A DNA stretch of 64,000 nucleotides from G963704535 sp963704535 (GCA_963704535.1 OY969916.1:992001-1056000); one strand, 5' to 3'. Shown: positions 43,601 to 52,029, numbered from the stretch's first letter. The notes: generated by a model not told the origin, from the letters alone. Translations and numbers: made by a program.

Positions 43601-44431
43601 CAGCAGGCGTATCACACTCAGCGCCTGGCGCACATCTTCGCGCTTGTGCGCGCCGATCGGAAAGCGCGCCTGCGACACCGCCCAGAAGTACCAGTCGGCC
43701 ACCTCCTTATAGAAGCGCCGGTTCAGCTCGGTGATGTCGAGTGTGCGCGCCCAAGCGCGCTGGAGATCATCGAACCCGGCGATAGCAAACGCCGCGCTCA
43801 GATTCTCCAGCGCTAGGTCGGCCAGGATCTCGATATGGGCACGATGCGGGCTGTGCGGGCGCAGCGCGTGAATGAGCGAGACTTTTTCCAACACGTCACG
43901 GCTATCATCGCGCCGGTTGGGCCGGTGCGTGACAATCGCCAGTGTCAGACGCGGCTCGGGCACGCCGCCGATCTCTGGAGCCAGCGGGAAGCGAAACAGC
44001 ACGCTCACCGGCATGGTGAACAGCCGGTTGATCTCGCGCGTGATCATCGCCAGTTCGGTACGGGTGTAGGCTTTGTGGTCGGGCTTCTCATACAGCTCGA
44101 TCGCAAAGAACAGGAACGAGCGGTAGAGCTGCTGGTCGAAAGGTTCGCCAAGGTCCAGCCGCATCTGCGCCGTATGGCGGATCTCGTCGCCGCTGAGTTG
44201 AAACAGCATCTCGACCGAGCGCCAGAGTGACAGCATGGCCCGTTGCTCCAGGCGCCCGTCACGATCGAATGTGGCGGCGAACGTCGCCCCGCTGGTGTCG
44301 TCAAGCTTGATCCAGCGCTCGCTGCGATAGCCAAGCGTCGCGAATAGATCGGTGGCCGCGTCCAGCAGCGAGCCGCGCTCCAGGCGCTCAAGGGCATGCT
44401 CGATATCCTGTCGAAACTGTGTGGTTATCAT
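40616..44431 (-). CDS. Eco57I-type N6-adenine DNA methyltransferase (type IIG/DISARM-like)
   Basis: 1271 residues. The N-terminal about 500 residues are helical and of unknown role. A GSFYTPRNVVEYMVDELL motif introduces the methylase core, with SAM motif I DPACGSGAFPMG (about 578) and catalytic motif IV NPPYVRQEQI (about 813). The C-terminal part (YIRGKDVQRWRV, TSSQDPSYVIAMLNSN, GAFPIP) is a TaqI-like specificity domain. No PD-(D/E)xK endonuclease motif is evident in the N-terminus, so it may methylate only. It follows the helicase gene after 84 bp and overlaps the next gene by four bases. It resembles DISARM DrmMI in size and context. Confidence 0.9.
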   Translation of the reverse strand: MITTQFRQDIEHALERLERGSLLDAATDLFATLGYRSERWIKLDDTSGATFAATFDRDGRLEQRAMLSLWRSVEMLFQLSGDEIRHTAQMRLDLGEPFDQQLYRSFLFFAIELYEKPDHKAYTRTELAMITREINRLFTMPVSVLFRFPLAPEIGGVPEPRLTLAIVTHRPNRRDDSRDVLEKVSLIHALRPHSPHRAHIEILADLALENLSAAFAIAGFDDLQRAWARTLDITELNRRFYKEVADWYFWAVSQARFPIGAHKREDVRQALSVIRLLTRLIFVWFLKEKNLVPEALFRRAEVEKLLHSLESNESTYYKAILQNLFFATLNTEMHNPRAPRRFRGVNTSGGRDSHHGISSVYRYQAMFRDPQQALDIFGTIPFLNGGLFECLDPDTARTPETLVEGFSDHVDNPLHVPNMLFFGGPPNAVDLNRVYGSRGRKFNVHGLIDILNNYKFTVAENTPVEEEVALDPELLGQVFENLLAAYNPETETTARKETGSFYTPRNVVEYMVDELLLLVLRDELQADAKLVADVNPERERLNRDLRALLTYNDVEAATLFSPTEISMLIAKIDDLKIIDPACGSGAFPMGVLQKLVYVLSKLDRGNVRWKERQTERAEKIPDVEAREAALQAIDEAFERNELDYGRKLFLIENCIYGVDIQPVAVLIAKLRCFISLLVDQRVDDRSDNRGVRPLPNLETRFVAANALIDIRRDAPSIGQLTLLDPGISRLERDLAYVRSRHFSARTQATKLRYRQRDAELREQLGALLRSDGWSDANAHMLSTWNPYSQNERAEFFDPEWMFGRPEGFDVVIANPPYVRQEQIKHLKDRLAPQYSSYSGTADLYVYFYERAFQLLREGGVLTFISSNKYFRAGYGQKLRQLLASKMTIEQLIDFGDAPVFTAIAYPSIIVARKGGPPARAGNGDSVEGADGHALLAVNWNPAARVSDFPQVMADARRAAAEHTPAAPLILQKTLTADGWRLEGQATQRLLEKLRRAGRPLGDYVQGRFYYGIQTDLNDAFVVDRMTRDKLIASHSSSAELLKPYIRGKDVQRWRVNFTEQYLIRIESSRNKKHPWSDFNESEAEQIFAKSYPAIHDWFDNLRDDLIKRYDQGKYFWELRACAYWNEFGKNKIISTKVSVRPTFAYDNLGYLIGNTSYMLTSSQDPSYVIAMLNSNISHFYAKNVFVGKQGGWYEVQPVALGAFPIPSITNSAAISRLVDHIRVAKAADAQADVSIQEREIDERVYALYGLRPDEIRVIEESVRGGRGGGAA

Positions 44432-44443
44432 GATTGGTTTAGG

Positions 44444-44501
44444 AGACCTGACAGGTCTGACTCAGGCGCTTTCGATGCCCTCCCCAAGACCTATCAGGTC
44501 T
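44444..44501. promoter_or_regulatory. Two AGACCT...AGGTCT palindromes between helicase and methyltransferase
   Basis: AGACCTGACAGGTCT (44444-44458) and AGACCTATCAGGTCT (44487-44501) are near-perfect palindromes 43 bp apart in the only sizable spacer between the first two genes of the operon. They could bind a dimeric regulator. They may equally be members of a genome-wide repeat, since only these two are visible here. Confidence 0.4.
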
Positions 44502-44515
44502 GAGTACGACCCTCT

Positions 44516-47500
44516 CTAACAAATCACCAGCCAGGTGATCAGTTCAAAGTCCTCGGCACGACGCGCCTGCGCCTGCTCCGCCACAAGCAACGCGCCGCGA
44601 TCAAGCTGGAGGCGCTCGATCGCGCGCCCCTTGAAGCGCCGCTCGATGTCACGCACCGCAGCACCCAGCAGCTCGCTATAGCAGCCCATCTCCGCGCCAT
44701 CTTGCGTTTCGCGGTCGAACAGGGTACACAACGCGTCGTCGGCGTTGGAGCGCCCCAAGCACAGATCGCGAAAGATCTCCAGCGTCTGCTTGGGCTGGGC
44801 GAAACCAAAGCGCACCGTGCCATCGTCGCGCATATAGACAAGGTAGAACGGCTGGAGTGGGTTGACTGTCTGGCTCTCCGGCGTCGCGCCGACATGACGC
44901 AAACAGAAGATCACACCTGGCTGCGTCACCTCATAGCGCGACCAGGTGTGGTCGGTCACAGCGTAGAGGCCGGTTGGCTCTTTCCGCAACTGCTCGCGGC
45001 TCTGCTCAAGAAACTTGCTCAGATCAACGCGAAAATCATCGAGCGAGAAGTCAGTGAGCGCGACCGTCTCGTTGAAATCCTCCAGATCGAGCACCTCATC
45101 CTTCAGGCGCAGCAGTTGGCGGTCACGGTAGCGCAGATCTTCGGCGATCAACTCCTCAAGACCATCGGCAGACAATAGATTATCGTCGCCGGTCGCGGTC
45201 AGGTCGACCAGCGCCATACGCGCCTCGACCCGGCTCTTGAGGTTGATATACTTATTGAGATCCTGCGTCGGCCAGAAATTGACCAACTGCACCGCGTGAT
45301 TGACGCTGCCGATACGATCGATGCGACCGAAGCGTTGGATGATCCGTACCGGGTTCCAGTGGATATCGTAGTTGATCACAAGGTCGCAGTCCTGCAAGTT
45401 CTGGCCTTCGGAGATGCAGTCGGTCGCGATAAGCAGGTCGATCTGCTCGTTCTGCGGCAACTGCGGAATCTGTGCGCGCCGCTTCGAGACCGGCGAGAAG
45501 TTGGTCAGGATCTGGTTGAACTCAGCCTTGCCCAGCGTCGTGCGGTTCTCTGCCGCGCCGCCGCTCACCAGGGCGATATGGATGCCTAACTCCTCGCGCG
45601 CCCAATCGCGCAGCGCATCATACAGATACACAGCCGTATCGGCGAAGGCAGTAAACACCAGCGCCTTACGGTTCGGGCGCTCCAGCTTATCTGTCGGCGG
45701 ATGTGTTACCTTGGCCCGAATGAGAGCGCGCAGCTCATAGAGCTTGGCATCGTGTTGTTCCGTCACACCCCGAGCTGAAGAAAGCAGCAGATCGAGCTGC
45801 TGTTTATCGTGGCGCAAGTCGCCTCGCCATTTGTCGAGGTCAAGATGTGCAAGCTGAAACTTCAGGCTTTGGCCGACAGTAAGCGCATCGCGCAACTCCT
45901 CATCCTCGGGGTCAATTGCATCAAAGGGTAGGGCTTCGGTCTCAATCTCAGCGCCGGCACTCGGATGCTGTTGAAAGCCGGTAATCTTCCGCTCCAATGC
46001 TTCGATCTTATCGATCGTCCGATCCATCGTCAGCGCAAAGGCGAAAATAGAGCTTTCGAGACGCTTGAGAAAGTTCACCTTCATCATGCCGATCAGGTAT
46101 GTCTCACGCTGGGCCTGGCTAAAGTTGCGCACATTACCGCGCTCGTAGCGCTCGCGGAAAGCGGGCAACACATAGCGCGATGGATTGTACAGCGACAAAC
46201 GGTACTGCAAAATTTCATCATTCAACCGATCGTAGGAGAGGAAACGCCCACGCCGATCGATTTCCGGGTAGAGCGATTGCGGGCTGGTGCGCTGGGGAAA
46301 GCCGCCAAAGCGCTCGATCGTCGCGCTGTAGTAGCGCTGGATATGCTTACGCGAACGGGCGATCGTCACTTCGTCGAGCAACGTAAAGAAGGCTGAACTG
46401 AGGCGCTCCATCAACTCGCTGGTGCGACGCTCACCGCGCTTTGACCACTCTGAGAAGGTGCGTTGCGCCGTCGCAAGCGTGTCCTTTAAACTAGCTATGC
46501 CAAGCCCCTCACGGAAGGCATCATCGCGGTCTTCGGTAAGGAAATAGAGCTGATTGCGTAGATCCTTCAGATCGTTATTGACTGGTGTGGCCGAGAGCAG
46601 CAGCACCTTGGTCTTCACACCGCTCCTGATGATGTCGTCCATCAGCCGCTCGTAGCGCGTGCGACGAATAACGCGACCCTCCTCATCACGGCGACCACGC
46701 GCATTATTACGAAAATTGTGCGACTCATCAATGACGACCAGATCGTAGTTACCCCAATTGACCAGATTCAGATCGATGTCACCGGAGCGTCCACCATCGC
46801 GGCTAAGGTCGGTGTGGCTCAACACCGTGTAGCTGAACCTATCGCGCACGAACGGGTTGATCGGACTGTTGTTATACGCCTGATAGACCGTCCAGTTATC
46901 GCGTAGCTTCTTGGGGCAGAGCACCAACACCTTGTCGTTACGCAGCTCAAAATACTTAATGACTGCAAGCGCCTCGTACGTTTTTCCCAGGCCCACGCTA
47001 TCGGCGATAATACAGCCGTTATGCTTGAGAATACGGGTGATTGCGCCCTTGACACCGTCGCGCTGAAACTCAAACAGTGCGTTCCAAATTCCAGTATCGG
47101 CGATCTGCGATTGTGCAGCCAGCAGATCACCCTGGCGCTGATCGTCCAGGTACTGCTCGAATAGGTGGAACAAAGTCTTAAAATAGATAAACTCAGGCGA
47201 ATGATTCGCGTAGACCTGCCGTAGATAGCTGAGCACCTCCTCGCGCACATCGGTCACGAGGCTGGCATCGTCCCAAATCTCATCGAACCACTGCTTCAAA
47301 TCCTCACGATCACGCCGGCTGTCGACCACCAGGTTGAGTTCAATATTGTTCTTGCCCTCACCCAGCCCCAGACCGCGCACGGTGAAGTTCGAGCTGCCAA
47401 GGATGGCTTCCTCGACCGCGCCATTCGCGATATGATAGAGCTTGCCGTGCAGCAGCCCGGCGCGCTTGACCGAGCGAATCTGAACCTTTTGCTCGATCCA

Positions 47501-47800
47501 CTCCAGGCACTCACGGGCCAGCCGCTTCTGCTGGAGTTGATTCTGGAGCGTGATCGCATCATTCTCAATTTGGAAGACCTTGCGCGCATCGCGGTGTGGG
47601 TCAAGGTTGCGAAGAAATTGTGGGTCGCCAAACAGAAATCTGAGGCCGGCGATGCTATTAAGTTGGCTCCGTAGCGCCTCATAGGCGTAGATAGTGAAAT
47701 AGGCCGAGACAATCGAGAGGTGGGCATTGGGGTGAATGTGTTCGCGCAGAAACTCACCGACCGAGCCACGATGATAGTTGTCACGAATCCCTGATTGCAT
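44516..47800 (-). CDS. SNF2-family helicase with N-terminal phospholipase-D-like domain
   Basis: 1094 residues. Residues about 1-190 form a PLD-like nuclease domain: HGKLYHI (about 116) and LGSSNFTVRG (about 134) match the H-x-K and GSxN parts, but the usual Asp of H-x-K-x4-D is Ala. The helicase has ADSVGLGKTYEAL (Walker A, about 262), VIDESHNF (about 353), LLLSATPVNN, TDCISEGQNLQ and QRFGRIDRIGS (motif VI, about 825). It is the first gene of the operon and would move along or remodel DNA for the methyltransferase or for an attack complex. Similar proteins occur in DISARM (DrmD) and in stand-alone restriction islands. Confidence 0.9.
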   Translation of the reverse strand: MQSGIRDNYHRGSVGEFLREHIHPNAHLSIVSAYFTIYAYEALRSQLNSIAGLRFLFGDPQFLRNLDPHRDARKVFQIENDAITLQNQLQQKRLARECLEWIEQKVQIRSVKRAGLLHGKLYHIANGAVEEAILGSSNFTVRGLGLGEGKNNIELNLVVDSRRDREDLKQWFDEIWDDASLVTDVREEVLSYLRQVYANHSPEFIYFKTLFHLFEQYLDDQRQGDLLAAQSQIADTGIWNALFEFQRDGVKGAITRILKHNGCIIADSVGLGKTYEALAVIKYFELRNDKVLVLCPKKLRDNWTVYQAYNNSPINPFVRDRFSYTVLSHTDLSRDGGRSGDIDLNLVNWGNYDLVVIDESHNFRNNARGRRDEEGRVIRRTRYERLMDDIIRSGVKTKVLLLSATPVNNDLKDLRNQLYFLTEDRDDAFREGLGIASLKDTLATAQRTFSEWSKRGERRTSELMERLSSAFFTLLDEVTIARSRKHIQRYYSATIERFGGFPQRTSPQSLYPEIDRRGRFLSYDRLNDEILQYRLSLYNPSRYVLPAFRERYERGNVRNFSQAQRETYLIGMMKVNFLKRLESSIFAFALTMDRTIDKIEALERKITGFQQHPSAGAEIETEALPFDAIDPEDEELRDALTVGQSLKFQLAHLDLDKWRGDLRHDKQQLDLLLSSARGVTEQHDAKLYELRALIRAKVTHPPTDKLERPNRKALVFTAFADTAVYLYDALRDWAREELGIHIALVSGGAAENRTTLGKAEFNQILTNFSPVSKRRAQIPQLPQNEQIDLLIATDCISEGQNLQDCDLVINYDIHWNPVRIIQRFGRIDRIGSVNHAVQLVNFWPTQDLNKYINLKSRVEARMALVDLTATGDDNLLSADGLEELIAEDLRYRDRQLLRLKDEVLDLEDFNETVALTDFSLDDFRVDLSKFLEQSREQLRKEPTGLYAVTDHTWSRYEVTQPGVIFCLRHVGATPESQTVNPLQPFYLVYMRDDGTVRFGFAQPKQTLEIFRDLCLGRSNADDALCTLFDRETQDGAEMGCYSELLGAAVRDIERRFKGRAIERLQLDRGALLVAEQAQARRAEDFELITWLVIC

Positions 47801-48165
47801 CTTGCTCGAATACTTTCTTCCTGCAAAGATATGGTTCTTGGGAGCTTTACAGTTCTGGGAAAAAGGGGTTTGTGGGGGCAGCCCCTCAGTCTCTCACCAC
47901 CCACAGTGTAAAAGTGTAAAGTGGAATAGCGCCTTCCGAAACCTTCCCAAAGCGAACAACTCACGCAGCAGACAACGTTGAGATAGTAGCAGTTGTGATC
48001 CGACATGTCAATCAGTCCCAGCGTTGCTTCCGAGACCCTGGCTCCATCCGAATCGTCCCTATATTGTAGCACGCTCCGCGCATGAGACACCACCGCTCGC
48101 CGTCCTGGGGAGCGGTGGTGTTTACTTTGGGTAAGCTACTATGTACATACGATCTTGCGACTCGC
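47801..48165. other. Upstream region of the operon with a G/C-rich hairpin and a terminator
   Basis: A G/C-rich hairpin unit in reverse orientation lies at about 47848-47925. A strong stem-loop lies at 48088-48128. The promoter of the six-gene operon should lie between 47801 and about 48080, but no clear -35/-10 pair was found. No gene seen. Confidence 0.55.
48088..48128 (+). terminator. Strong stem-loop, terminator-like
   Basis: CACCACCGCTC (48088-48098) pairs perfectly with GAGCGGTGGTG (48110-48120) around an eleven-base loop and is followed by TTTACTTT. It has the form of a Rho-independent terminator on the plus strand, though no gene reads into it here now. Confidence 0.7.
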
Positions 48166-48461
48166 CACACACGACCCAGCGCCGTCCACAGACATACCAG
48201 CAATTCTTAGGAACAGCCCAGCGCACTCCACACACGACCCAGCGATGTCCACAGACACACCAGCATTTTTTAGGAACAGCCCAGCGCGCTCCACACACGA
48301 CCCAGCGATGTCCACAGACATACCAGCGTTTTTTAGGAACAGCCCAGCGCGCTCCACACACGACCCAGCGATCTCCACAGACACACCAGCGTTTTTTAGG
48401 AACAGCCCAGCGCGCTCCACACACGACCCAGCGCCGTCCACAGACATACCAGCAATTCTTA
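48166..48461. repeat. 63-bp minisatellite, 4.7 copies, with 21-bp substructure
   Basis: Units start at 48166, 48229, 48292, 48355 and 48418; the last is cut by the insertion sequence. On the minus strand each unit consists of three 21-base parts, each beginning CGCTGG. Because 63 is a multiple of three, several frames stay open through it; one minus-strand frame reads as a seven-residue RW-x-V repeat. No start site or signal supports a protein. Confidence 0.92.
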
Positions 48462-49759
48462 GGGAATCAGAAATAACAAATCATCCCAAGTCGGGAGCGG
48501 GAACGATGTCGATGAACCACTTGCCAAGTGCTGAGTTGCGATTGAGTTGCGCCTCGACCAGCGCCATCGCTTCCTTGGTGAGCTTCACGCCTTTGTGATA
48601 GACGGTACTGACCAATTCGACAATCGGATGTATACCTTTCCAGGTCATGCTGGCAGCAAACTGGACCACCGTCGCGATCGTGTCGAGCAGCGCGCCGTTC
48701 CAGTGTTGCTCGAGTATGCCCCAGCAGCGTTCAATCGGGTTGTACTTGCTGTGATAGGGCGGATAGTAGGCTAGGCGGATCGTGATGCCATAGCGGGCCA
48801 CAAAGTCGACCAACCGCTGCATAAATTGGGTTCGCCGACTATGGTTCTCGGGACCGTTATCGAGATTTATCACCAGCGTGGTGATCGGGGCAAAGCGAGA
48901 ACGGACCTGCTCCCACCACGCTTCCAAGCAGTCAACCAAACAATCACTGGTGACTTTGGAGGTGATCATATACACAAACAATTCGTCGCTGCTGGGAAGG
49001 AAGATGCCCACTGGGGTCAGGTTTGCCTCAGGCTGAAAGTCGTGGTCGGCTGCCTCAGTTGGTAGGCAACTCTTGCCACCACGCGCGAAAGGTCCCACTT
49101 TTACAGTCGCTTTAGCATCGAGAGAAATCCGTAATGTATCTGGTGCAGCGTCGGCCGCCTGATTCACCTGGACTACTTGGTCGAAGATGGCGTCGGTTTC
49201 AGGAAGTTTTTTTGGGGTTGGGTCTTGGCCACCTTGGTCGGATAGAAGCCCAGCGCACTCAGTTTGCTGGCAATTGTGCGCTCTGTGGGCAAGCCAGCAT
49301 CTGTGTAGCCGAACTTTGCGATCAATTGCCGTCGGACTTCTGCGGCGGTCAGGCGAGTATACAGCCGCGAGCTGCGAAACTGCGGATCAGCTTGGCTCTG
49401 ACTATCAGCAATCGCTAAGATATCGGTGAGTAAGTTGGGCAGATGCTCTTCGGCGCGTTTGCGATGCCGTAAGGTGAGGGCATCGAGACAAATCAGGTCG
49501 CTGTGCAGTTCGCGCAGCGCCTTACGGATGGTCTGGCGGTTCCAGCCAAGTTCGCGTTCGGCACGGCGCTGGCCACCAGGACCGAATTCCTGAACTGTTC
49601 GTGCGATAAAGCGACGACGCTCACTCCCTGTGAGGGTAGTGGCGGTGTCGATGAACAAGGCTTTGAGCGAGTCGGTCAGTTCCATAGTGATGATCCTCCA
49701 GGATAGATCGTTTTGGTCATCCTATCATATCCTGGGATGATTTGTTTTTTCAGCTTCCC
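48462..49759 (-). mobile_element. ISAzo13-family insertion sequence, complete
   Basis: Terminal inverted repeats of 27 bp (48462-48488 and 49733-49759) match except at a few positions; both inner ends read ACAAATCATCCCA. A three-base target duplication, TTA, flanks it (48459-48461 and 49760-49762). The element is 1298 bp, contains one transposase gene, and sits at the end of the 63-bp minisatellite. Confidence 0.88.
48481..49685 (-). CDS. ISAzo13-family transposase made by -1 ribosomal frameshifting
   Basis: The first frame (170 residues from ATG 49685) ends shortly after a slippery A7 run (49213-49207, codons CAA AAA AAC). A -1 shift there continues as LPETDAIFDQVVQVNQAADA, then the DDE catalytic domain (SLDAKATVKVGPFARGG, VINLDNGPENHSRRTQF, YYPPYHSKYNPIERCWGILE) to TGA at 48481. 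The full protein is about 400 residues, normal for the family. The C-terminal catalytic motifs are intact, so the element may be active. It lies within matching terminal repeats. Confidence 0.9.
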
Positions 49760-49953
49760 TTAGGGACACTCTCTCACACTCGAGCAGCTCTTGAAGGATG
49801 AGTTATACATCCAATTGTCATGGGTGGTTGACGACCGGTGTATCATGGGAATCTCTTCGCTCATGCAACCGAGTCTCCCGCATCCACGTATATGGTCCTA
49901 GAAAGATCACTTCACAGCCATACTCCTTTTTTGCAGTCAAAGGAGAAGTAGCA

Positions 49954-51078
49954 GTGAATGCACCGAATAAGTACGTAACTAGAAGATTAGGAAGAATAAC
50001 TGATAAGTTAAACCCGGAGGATGTTCTAGTACGTGGTAACCAGGTCAACCCTGTGCTGCCACGCATTGGTGGCAGGATTGTTTTAGGATTTAAGAGTGTT
50101 ATACGCGTGATCGGATGGATACTTCTCCTAATAGTCTTTTTACTCACTCTTCCATTTTATATACTGTTTAGTCGTATTAACAAATATATTCCGAAAATTA
50201 CCCGTATTTGGGATATCGCCGGGCTGTTGTCGTTGTTGCTGATCTTTCTTGGAGTGTCTGTATCGGCCGTAATAGCGGAGTTTTTTGAGCCAATTATAAT
50301 CATTTGGAGTGCTCCTGTTATCGCCATCCTGTTCGCTGTTGTTGCAATCATTATAGGCGCGGTATTTTCTATCAACGGTAGTGGGTTTAGGGAAATAATC
50401 GGAAAAATTTGGTTTGCGGCTGGATGTGTATCACTTTTAGTGATAGGTATCACATTATCGATAAATGATGCAGCATCTGAATTATTCGAGCCTGCCAATC
50501 TGATGTGGGATGTTTTTCTTCTCACCGCCCCACTTGCCATATCTGTAGCTTTGACGGGAATATTCCTTTTTGAAAGCCGTGGCCGTGTACAACTAGCCGG
50601 ATGTTTATTAATCATTGCATTCATCTTTGTGGTAGCTTCTCATATTGGCACGATAGCGGGACTACAAGAAAGTACGCACGTTCAGTTTACATCATGGAAA
50701 ACCGTTCGCGTTTGTTCGCCAGAGATGCCAGAGCACGGATACAGCTCTTATATGCGTCAAAGAATCGGTCAGAATATAAATACTATAGCAGACAAAATTA
50801 ATAGTGTTCAATACCCAAAGATACCCTTTATACCTGTCCGTGTTGAATCGAAAGACGATGCTGATGTAATTCGAAGACTAGCTGGATGGTTTTTAGTGAA
50901 AGAAGAGACTAGTCCGAAATGCAACACAGATATTGAAGTAGGACCCGGATCAGCAGTTTCTATCGTTATGGAATTCATATTTGGTTATCTTAAGCATTAT
51001 GGTATAAAGATTTTTCTTTGTTCTTGCATCGTTGGGCTATTCGTTTTCTGGGCTTATCGTACAACTCGCACTTCTTAA
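49954..51078 (+). CDS. AT-rich multi-span membrane protein of unknown function
   Basis: 374 residues from GTG 49954, chosen because AAGGAG lies just before and the sequence upstream has no protein character. About six membrane helices lie between residues 45 and 255 (GWILLLIVFLLTLPFYILF, IAGLLSLLLIFLGVSVSAVI, APVIAILFAVVAIIIGAVF and others). A soluble domain of about 110 residues (with PFIPVRVESKDDADVIRRL) and a final helix (FLCSCIVGLFVFWAY) follow. Base composition is much richer in A/T than any neighbour, pointing to recent transfer. It lies between the insertion sequence and the core genome, at the right end of the defence region. Confidence 0.68.
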   Translation: MNAPNKYVTRRLGRITDKLNPEDVLVRGNQVNPVLPRIGGRIVLGFKSVIRVIGWILLLIVFLLTLPFYILFSRINKYIPKITRIWDIAGLLSLLLIFLGVSVSAVIAEFFEPIIIIWSAPVIAILFAVVAIIIGAVFSINGSGFREIIGKIWFAAGCVSLLVIGITLSINDAASELFEPANLMWDVFLLTAPLAISVALTGIFLFESRGRVQLAGCLLIIAFIFVVASHIGTIAGLQESTHVQFTSWKTVRVCSPEMPEHGYSSYMRQRIGQNINTIADKINSVQYPKIPFIPVRVESKDDADVIRRLAGWFLVKEETSPKCNTDIEVGPGSAVSIVMEFIFGYLKHYGIKIFLCSCIVGLFVFWAYRTTRTS

Positions 51079-51181
51079 AGCAGCCTAATTCCCGGCTGTT
51101 CCACAGGGTTCGCAAAGGTGAGCATCAGGCTCTCTGCGAAATCACAGGACTTCCCCGTTCTCTGTTTCAAGGAGGCGCTTC

Positions 51182-51808
51182 GTGACCCATCTCTACCTCA
51201 TCCGACACGCTGATTATATTTATGATCTGGTTGACGGCAACTATCCAAAGCGCGATCTTGGCCTCTCTCCCGAAGGCATCAAGCAGGCCGAACGTCTCCG
51301 TGACCGCCTCACACGTACCCAAGAGATCAAGCCCGATGTATTCATTTCTAGCCCTGAGCGCGGCGCCCACGAGACCGCCAAGATCCTGGCGCCTGCCTTC
51401 AGCCGGCCGATTATGTTGGATACAGACGTTGAAGAGTGGCGGAGCGAAGACGGCAGCTTGAGCAGTGAAGAATTTTCGGAGCGCTGGCGCCAGGTGCCTG
51501 AATCACAAAAGGCCTATTATCGATGGGTTGAGGGTTACGAAAATCGGCTGGAATTCTCGCTGCGAGTGCATCTGGCGCTAAATCGCATTCTTCAGACACA
51601 CGCGGAGAAGACCATCGTGATCCTCACCCATGGGGCGTTCATCCAGATATCGTTTGTCTATTTTTTCGGGTATGGCGAAGCCAATCTTCAATGTGGCGCC
51701 GCTCCTGATATCACGAGAACGTCGATCACCCACTGGTACAAACCACACGATCGGAATAGGTGGATATTGGAACGCTCGAATGACTACCATCATTTAGATC
51801 GCTCGTGA
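51182..51808 (+). CDS. Histidine phosphatase family protein
   Basis: 208 residues. The phospho-His is in LIRHADY (RHA instead of the usual RHG), supported by SSPERGAHETAKIL (about 57-70), VEEWRSEDG and the second His in VILTHGAF (about 140-147). Phosphoglycerate-mutase-fold phosphatases act on small phosphoesters or phosphoproteins. GTG start at 51182 with GGAGG eight bases upstream. Moderate GC; it may be the first core gene right of the accessory region or the last gene of it. Confidence 0.87.
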   Translation: MTHLYLIRHADYIYDLVDGNYPKRDLGLSPEGIKQAERLRDRLTRTQEIKPDVFISSPERGAHETAKILAPAFSRPIMLDTDVEEWRSEDGSLSSEEFSERWRQVPESQKAYYRWVEGYENRLEFSLRVHLALNRILQTHAEKTIVILTHGAFIQISFVYFFGYGEANLQCGAAPDITRTSITHWYKPHDRNRWILERSNDYHHLDRS

Positions 51809-52029
51809 TCAAAGAAGGGCGATGATGGAACTCTCTATTACAGGTCGGTTCTACCAGTTGCGCGAGGATCAAAGCGATGTAGGTGTCTGTATAGCAAACC
51901 ATATCCGCGTTTCTCATCAGAACTGATGCACAAACATGTGGTACACTACCGGCGCTCGTCCCTCCAGCGCTGGATGGCGAAGCTTTATTCTGATCCTCCA
52001 CAAAGCATATCAAAAGGAAGGGTTTGTCC
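51809..52029. other. Short spacer before a lipoprotein gene
   Basis: No gene or repeat recognised. It ends in AAAAGGAAGGG, the ribosome site of the next gene. Confidence 0.5.

Noticed and set aside
36027..47800. Complete DISARM, BREX, Septu, Gabija or PARIS system
   Set aside because: Only the helicase and methyltransferase resemble DISARM class 1, and drmA/B/C are missing. No PglZ/BrxC, HNH PtuB, UvrD-type GajB or TOPRIM/DUF4435 partner is present.
48122..48424. Protein-coding gene made of RW-x-V heptads
   Set aside because: The frame is open only because the repeat length is a multiple of three; no ribosome site, and the opposite strand is equally open.
48166..48461. CRISPR array
   Set aside because: The 63-bp units are tandem and nearly identical from end to end; there are no unique spacers between short repeats, and no cas gene is near.
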